Shown here piece by piece: positions 8,101 to 10,690 of a DNA stretch of 10,690 nt (within the stretch, counting starts at the first letter, position 1; every line of letters starts with the position of its first letter). A program made the translations under genes and the position numbers. Origin of the DNA: CAYMST01 sp964393115 (GTDB lineage Bacteria > Bacteroidota > Bacteroidia > Cytophagales > Cyclobacteriaceae); assembly GCA_964393115.1 (NCBI GenBank), contig CAYMST010000167.1, positions 1 through 10,690 of the forward strand. Reading direction: 5' to 3'. Below the pieces are notes generated by a model. That model worked only from the letters and a program-made list of their open reading frames with translations, did no database searches and had not been told where the DNA came from.

Positions 8101-8264
8101 CAGCATACTGGACAGCGAACTCACAGGATGAGCACAAGGCCTATTTTGCATTATTAGGCATTAACGAAGTAGTCAGTGAAAAGCTCATCAAAAACGCTCA
8201 AAAAGGCTATTTTCTAAATATCCGTTGTGTAAGAGACTTAGAAGAGACCGCCCAGAAAGAGTAA
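5181..8264 (+). CDS. Exported protein with three FISUMP domains and fibronectin-III-like linkers
   Basis: A 1027-residue protein with an N-terminal signal peptide (MKNLLLVLCCFMLNLIAFSQ). After a beta-rich Ig-like region (21-105) come three Fibrobacter-succinogenes-major-paralogous (FISUMP, TIGR02145) domains. Domain 1 spans about 107-318 (DYDGNTYKTTKVGRQLWMTE, ending SVRCIS), domain 2 about 422-618 (DIDNNQYKTVKIGDQIWMAE, ending SVRCIK) and domain 3 about 826-1018 (DIEGNFYRTVRINGIEWMTE, ending NIRCVR). Each has the typical G.CP.GW..P core (187-194, 507-515, 913-921). Fibronectin-III-like modules fill 328-412, 630-720 and 727-819, each closing with an aromatic pattern such as YRWYV, YYWKV or YRWVI. 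The role of FISUMP domains is not established; they occur in large exported proteins of Bacteroidota and Fibrobacter. The protein ends directly after domain 3 with no visible T9SS sorting domain, although its partner gene 12 bp upstream has one. Surface or periplasmic placement is therefore inferred. Confidence 0.88.
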   Translation: MKNLLLVLCCFMLNLIAFSQELEPLEIKVFRGDTIRLHAAPSGEASSIFWQRSEDGKIWHVIEGETGGILEVVVDSAIYYQPGIYDRDKCFYQVGQLASISVREPNSVTDYDGNTYKTTKVGRQLWMTENLRVTHYANGDPIPKSELFWFLHDSSLYAEKYGAYYTGVAAMNGGAYNPNVKTVIQGACPADWHIPSSSEWKNFIDFGVHEEVIYQSKGSHYLSSSKLSRKLGFFLDNAGYILPSSIPDNEFFYTKENPDDHANRFWSSTKNNESENEIWEKATINYLDWYPLGNEASWSIGIYKSNLEAMSVRCISNDEIRLPSMLLPRTPFDLKVKTGFETQLAWQKDEEDTLTFDYKVVLVDSLQRRLEFELYDNTITLQLPNNSTYRWYVVARNFNRDSTVSSLDTFRVSYPDFNTQFGYVSDIDNNQYKTVKIGDQIWMAENMRVTRYENGQSLVLGQSKSDSTRYYYWYNNDSSKYASSYGALYNWPGASYSSEASIEIVQGICPTGWKIPTSSDWIKLRNAIPDGNVDYLKSTSDWFNNHNGNNFTGFSALPAGERTRFFKDDKERTTFWSSSIGQTYFYIVNASISYDDESLRLNEYEDGTSGRSVRCIKQDKRSIGSQPSFLNTFSPITGDIVRDTPITLRWNAVDSDSISGRLSYDLYFGTKTDLPLYVSELQKNEYEFVNALEEQTYYWKVSATDPSGNIIISEIRSFQVDYPENTAPTLTILKQPADTIKTSSASLKWASKDNENNIVKYDIYYGNQDQLKILESNTSLTTVDLEDLEGNTTYRWVITAFDDAVKEGRVWSDTGTFYVKDTLHYASVSDIEGNFYRTVRINGIEWMTENLRSTRYGNGIEVDQKDPIPRGGHALFNNEKLFIKKNGELYYTWNAANDRDFDQKNLEPTIIQGVCPAGWRLPHVEDFRSLLAAVDSKSKELTIAIDKNSPHCFGFCSEPFGLNGDGGSGTGEFSAYWTANSQDEHKAYFALLGINEVVSEKLIKNAQKGYFLNIRCVRDLEETAQKE

Positions 8265-8765
8265 AGCCTCTAATCGCCTGAATTAATTTTATAATTAAAA
8301 CCCATTGCTCTTGAAAGAGCCACTTCTCATTGTCTCATTGTTTGGATTCATTAAACTGGGCACTGTCATAAGGGTTAAGAGAGTTTAACGATATAGGTTA
8401 TTGTGCTCAATATCCATTAAATGGAGAAGCCTATTCTGAAATAAGCTATGGCTTCAGGTTTGATAAACTTTACCTGTAATTGTATGTCTGGATTGATCAA
8501 AGTCACCAAAAAATCAAGAAATACGAAACGAACTTTCTGATTACCCTCCATTGGAATATGATAATGGAGTCGAAGATTACGGTCTAGGGTTTCATGTAGT
8601 TCGGCCCATTCCAGACTTAATAAATAATCCTGATTCTGATAAAATTATCCTCGAATGGTTTAGAATGGAATTTTTGAATCTAAAAAACCATATCATCAAG
8701 TCTAAAACCAGTCTTTGGATTTTGTAAAGCAAATAGCAAAATTTAAAAGTAGGCTTACAATTGAA
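8265..8765. other. Gene-poor stretch with gene fragments downstream of the FISUMP gene
   Basis: No intact gene is seen. A short open piece upstream of TAA 8476-8478 reads GYCAQYPLNGEAYSEISYGF and then RFDKLYL. It is followed by the better supported fragment listed separately. The hairpin GCTCTT-GA-AAGAGC at 8307-8320 has only a 6-bp stem and no T-run, so it is not called as a terminator. Confidence 0.4.
8497..8727 (+). pseudogene. Probable C-terminal fragment of a SUMF1/FGE-sulfatase-like gene
   Basis: The + strand frame is open from just after TGA 8494-8496 to TAA 8725-8727, about 76 codons, without a start codon early enough to cover the conserved part. It reads PPLEYDNGVEDYGLGFHVVR followed by PIPDLINNPDSDK. 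The GFHVVRP piece resembles the GFRvVR end of formylglycine-generating-enzyme (SUMF1/FGE-sulfatase) domains in Bacteroidota. A tail of about 45 residues follows (EWFRMEFLNLKNHIIKS). The remainder of the domain is not found upstream, where frames are broken. It overlaps the extreme 5' end of the longest possible form of the next gene, in another frame. The family call rests on one short motif and is tentative. Confidence 0.4.
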
Positions 8766-9290
8766 ATGCCAATTGTAAGAATGGATTATCACATTCTATT
8801 AATTGAAGTAACCTCAAAATCTCCAAAAAGATACAGACAAGCTGTAGAGAATATAGCTAGATTCTTTCAACAAGAATTTGGTTATGATGGTCTACAATAT
8901 TGTGCAGAATCTGATGATGGTCTGGCATTCCTTTTTATAGATTATTCCGGGATGAATGTCACGGATAACGACAAGTGGGATTTACAAACAATTGGGACAA
9001 TATGTTTTAGGTGTAGAACTTATAGAGGAGAAAAGGTTCCAATATGGACTCTGGATTGGGTTTGGCTTCATCCATTTAAGAGAAATCAGAATGAACTGTC
9101 GCATTATTTTGATAAGTTCATCAAAGACTTGGGTTATTTCTACGTTACCCCACCTTTATCAAAATCCATGATTAGGTTTTTGGAAAAAGAAGAATACCTG
9201 ATCGAGTTTGATAGGGTTAAAGAAAAGAATTTTCTGGAATTTCTAAGGTGTACAAGCTCGTATGATCCTAAAGAATTGGTAAACAGATAG
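8766..9290 (+). CDS. GNAT-like acetyltransferase, ESCO1/2-type C-terminal region
   Basis: Starting at ATG 8766 the product has 174 residues. A TTG at 8715 would add 17 residues and an ATG at 8781 would remove 5; the sequence does not decide between them. The C-terminal half has the pattern of small GNAT-related proteins similar to the ESCO1/2 acetyltransferase domain: CFRCRTYRGEKVPIWTLDWV, then WLHPFKRNQNELSHYFDKFI, then VTPPLSKSMIRFLEKE. WxWLHPFxR corresponds to the acetyl-CoA binding strand and loop region, and PPLSxxM is a conserved late motif of this group. The N-terminal half (MDYHILLIEVTSKSPKRYRQ onward) is not recognised. The acceptor is unknown; no neighbouring gene indicates a substrate. 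The gene stands alone, with the tRNA gene convergent to it, and the inverted repeat at 9304-9334 between them could end transcription from both sides, though it has a clear T-run only for the - strand. Confidence 0.6.
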   Translation: MPIVRMDYHILLIEVTSKSPKRYRQAVENIARFFQQEFGYDGLQYCAESDDGLAFLFIDYSGMNVTDNDKWDLQTIGTICFRCRTYRGEKVPIWTLDWVWLHPFKRNQNELSHYFDKFIKDLGYFYVTPPLSKSMIRFLEKEEYLIEFDRVKEKNFLEFLRCTSSYDPKELVNR

Positions 9291-9292
9291 CC

Positions 9293-9334
9293 TTAAAACA
9301 AAAAATCCCTGTAAGTACTTGACTTATAGGGATT
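9293..9334 (-). terminator. Intrinsic terminator of the tRNA-Asp gene
   Basis: Read on the - strand, AATCCCTATAAG (9334-9323) pairs with CTTACAGGGATT (9315-9304) across the loop TCAAGTA, a 12-bp stem with one G-U type mismatch. It runs directly into TTTTGTTTTAA. It starts 8 bp after the tRNA 3' end. The same stem lies 13 bp after the stop codon of the + strand acetyltransferase gene, but on that side the following sequence is only GATTTTG. Confidence 0.8.
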
Positions 9335-9341
9335 GATTTTG

Positions 9342-9415
9342 CGGTATGGACGGGACTCGAACCCGCGACCTCCTGCGTGACAGGCAGGCATTCTAACCAG
9401 CTGAACTACCACACC
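9342..9415 (-). tRNA. tRNA-Asp (anticodon GTC)
   Basis: On the - strand the 74-nt sequence folds as a cloverleaf. The acceptor arm GGTGTGG (9415-9409) pairs with CCATACC (9349-9343), with one G-U pair. The D-arm contains AGCTGGTTAGA. The anticodon arm has stem CCTGC / GCAGG with loop CTGTCAC, giving anticodon GTC (aspartate). The T-arm is GCGGG-TTCGAGT-CCCGT. The discriminator base is G, the usual aspartate identity base. The 3' CCA is not encoded and would be added after transcription. A terminator follows 8 bp downstream and a Bacteroidota-type promoter can be placed upstream. Confidence 0.97.
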
Positions 9416-9465
9416 TTTTTTACCATTTGAACTGCTTTTTGACTGCCGTTTTGTAAATGGTGATG

Positions 9466-9495
9466 CAAAAGTAAAAGTTAAAATTAATAATGCAA
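9466..9495 (-). promoter_or_regulatory. Candidate Bacteroidota-type promoter for tRNA-Asp
   Basis: On the - strand TACTTTTG (9473-9466) matches the Bacteroidota -7 consensus TAnnTTTG. A TTG (9495-9493) lies 19 nt upstream in the position of the -33 element, where TTTG or TTG is usual. Transcription would start near 9459, giving a leader of about 44 nt before the mature tRNA. No experimental support; the call is consensus matching only. Confidence 0.45.
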
Positions 9496-9594
9496 CAAGG
9501 GAGATGCATTTTTTTAATTATTTGTGAAAATCAGGTTTCCATGTCAAATTTACCATCTGATATAGATACCTTCAAGGATGTAACCCATAACTGA

Positions 9595-10545
9595 ATGGAA
9601 TTAGAGTTTGAGAAACCTATTTTGGAGTTGGAAGAGAAGCTAAACGACATGAAAAAGTTAGCTTCCGATAGTGATGAAGAAGTGAATGAAGCTATTAAGA
9701 CTCTGGAAGATAAAATTGTCACTTTGAAAAAGGAAACTTTTGATAACCTTACGCGCTGGCAACGTGTACAGCTATCTCGACATCCAGATAGACCATACAC
9801 GCTGGATTATATATATGAGATTACAAAGGAGTTCGTAGAGCTGCATGGGGATCGTACTGTCAAGGATGACAAAGCCATGGTAGGTGGCTTTGCGGATATT
9901 GATGGGGAGTCGGTAATGATCATTGGGCAGCAGAAAGGTAGAAATACCAAGCAACGGCAAATGAGAAACTTCGGTATGGCAAATCCTGAGGGGTATCGAA
10001 AAGCGCTTAGGTTAATGAAGCTCGCTGAGAAGTTTAATAAACCTATTGTAACCCTAATAGACACTCCAGGAGCTTTTCCTGGGTTGGAAGCAGAAGAGCG
10101 AGGACAAGGAGAGGCTATTGCGCGTAACCTTAAGGAAATGTTTATGCTCACTGTGCCAGTCGTCTGTATTATCATTGGAGAAGGTGCATCCGGTGGTGCC
10201 TTAGGTATCGCCATTGGTGATCGCGTGTATATGATGGAAAACACCTGGTATTCGGTGATATCACCAGAATCTTGTTCTTCTATCTTATGGAGAAGCTGGG
10301 ATTATAAAGAACAAGCTGCTGAAGCTCTTAAATTGACAGGTAAGGATATGAAAGAGCTTGGTTTAATAGATGGGATTATTAAAGAACCTCTTGGTGGTGC
10401 TCATAACGATATGAAAGCTGCTGCAGCGGCATTAAAAAAAGTAATTCTGGAAAGTTTGGGTGAGCTTTCTAAAATGGATACGCAAGAACGTATTGCACAG
10501 CGTATCGATAAGTTCTCTAAAATGGGAGCTGTACAAGAAGGATAA
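9595..10545 (+). CDS. accA: Acetyl-CoA carboxylase carboxyltransferase, alpha subunit
   Basis: A complete 316-residue AccA, the normal length for Bacteroidota. With AccD it transfers the carboxyl group from carboxybiotin on BCCP to acetyl-CoA, giving malonyl-CoA, the first committed step of fatty acid synthesis in the cytoplasm. The N-terminal coiled-coil segment (8-52) is followed by the family signature NLTRWQRVQLSRHPDRPYTL (51-70). The crotonase-fold core shows IGQQKGRNTK (110-119), DTPGAFPG (156-163) and the oxyanion-hole motif GEGASGGALG (195-204), then ISPESCSSILW (222-232). All expected motifs are intact. The start ATG at 9595 directly follows a TGA in the same frame; an earlier ATG at 9541 is separated from it by that stop. 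A strong terminator follows 28 bp after the stop codon, so this gene is probably transcribed alone. Confidence 0.98.
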   Translation: MELEFEKPILELEEKLNDMKKLASDSDEEVNEAIKTLEDKIVTLKKETFDNLTRWQRVQLSRHPDRPYTLDYIYEITKEFVELHGDRTVKDDKAMVGGFADIDGESVMIIGQQKGRNTKQRQMRNFGMANPEGYRKALRLMKLAEKFNKPIVTLIDTPGAFPGLEAEERGQGEAIARNLKEMFMLTVPVVCIIIGEGASGGALGIAIGDRVYMMENTWYSVISPESCSSILWRSWDYKEQAAEALKLTGKDMKELGLIDGIIKEPLGGAHNDMKAAAAALKKVILESLGELSKMDTQERIAQRIDKFSKMGAVQEG

Positions 10546-10570
10546 GACGTACTCAATAATTTAAAATAGG

Positions 10571-10604
10571 AAGGCCACAGTTAATCGCTGTGGCTTTATT
10601 TTTG
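10571..10604 (+). terminator. Intrinsic terminator after accA
   Basis: GCCACAG (10574-10580) pairs with CTGTGGC (10588-10594) across the loop TTAATCG. The stem extends by AAG / TTT (including one G-U pair) and runs into TTTATTTTTG. This is a textbook rho-independent terminator, oriented to end accA transcription. Confidence 0.92.
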
Positions 10605-10636
10605 TCTTTAGTTTTAACGCCAAGAGACACGTGTGA

Positions 10637-10690
10637 ATGATGAGAGTATTTTTTTTACTAGCCTTTAAGTTATTAGGGTGGAAGGTAACC
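10637..10690 (+). CDS. N-terminus of a probable lysophospholipid (1-acylglycerol-3-phosphate) acyltransferase, partial
   Basis: The last 54 bases form an open frame from ATG 10637 (a second ATG follows directly at 10640) to the window edge, reading MMRVFFLLAFKLLGWKVT. Bacteroidota PlsC-like acyltransferases commonly begin with a short hydrophobic segment followed by 'FKLLGWKvtG', just before the catalytic HxxxxD motif, which lies outside the window. The gene is downstream of the accA terminator, so it needs its own promoter; none was identified with confidence. The lipid-synthesis neighbour accA fits the assignment, but only 18 residues are visible and the family call is tentative. Confidence 0.5.
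   Translation, partial: MMRVFFLLAFKLLGWKVT

Noticed and set aside
8307..8320. GCTCTT-GA-AAGAGC hairpin after the FISUMP gene as terminator
   Set aside because: Only a 6-bp stem with a 2-nt spacer and no following T-run.
9807..10244. 145-codon - strand frame opposite accA
   Set aside because: Shadow frame opposite a highly conserved gene; composition and lack of motifs fit antisense artefact.

Overview
The window looks like a chromosomal segment of a member of the Bacteroidota, probably Cytophagales-like. The pointers are a type IX secretion (T9SS) C-terminal sorting domain with a YPNP motif, Fibrobacter-succinogenes-major-paralogous (FISUMP) domains, weak Shine-Dalgarno signals, a TAnnTTTG-type promoter box, and an accA of the Bacteroidota type. 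The host assignment is an inference from these protein families; no rRNA or other taxonomic marker is present.

Left part (1-1637, + strand): the 3' end of a Gfo/Idh/MocA-type oxidoreductase gene is followed after about 40 bp by an exported DUF4038 / apiosidase-like (GH140-related) glycoside hydrolase. The pair looks like the end of a sugar or glycan utilisation operon. Next comes a stretch of 660 bp without an intact gene (1638-2300), in which reading frames are broken by stops.

Middle (2301-4568): a convergent (- strand) gene for a small exported protein of unknown function, then the remains of an IS21-family insertion sequence on the - strand. Its istA is broken by two in-frame stops and small frameshifts and truncated at its 3' end. 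istB is missing. The istA-side terminus survives as four GGGTCA repeats spaced exactly 24 bp apart. An 11-bp perfect inverted repeat lies at the point where IstA similarity ends. About 290 bp of gene-poor DNA follow.

Centre (4569-8264, + strand): a compact two-gene unit with a 12-bp gap. The first gene encodes a small T9SS-sorted protein with one PKD/Ig-like domain. The second encodes a 1027-aa exported protein with three FISUMP domains separated by fibronectin-III-like modules and no visible sorting domain. This pair is the most distinctive part of the window and may be a cell-surface or secreted assembly.

Right part (8265-10690): about 450-500 bp with a probable fragment of a sulfatase-modifying-factor-like gene, a GNAT/ESCO-like acetyltransferase gene (+), a tRNA-Asp(GTC) gene on the - strand with its own terminator and a candidate promoter, complete accA (acetyl-CoA carboxylase carboxyltransferase alpha subunit) with a strong terminator, and the first 18 codons of a probable lysophospholipid acyltransferase gene. 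The last genes are ordinary lipid-synthesis housekeeping genes; the DNA between about 1.6 and 9.3 kb is accessory and partly decayed.
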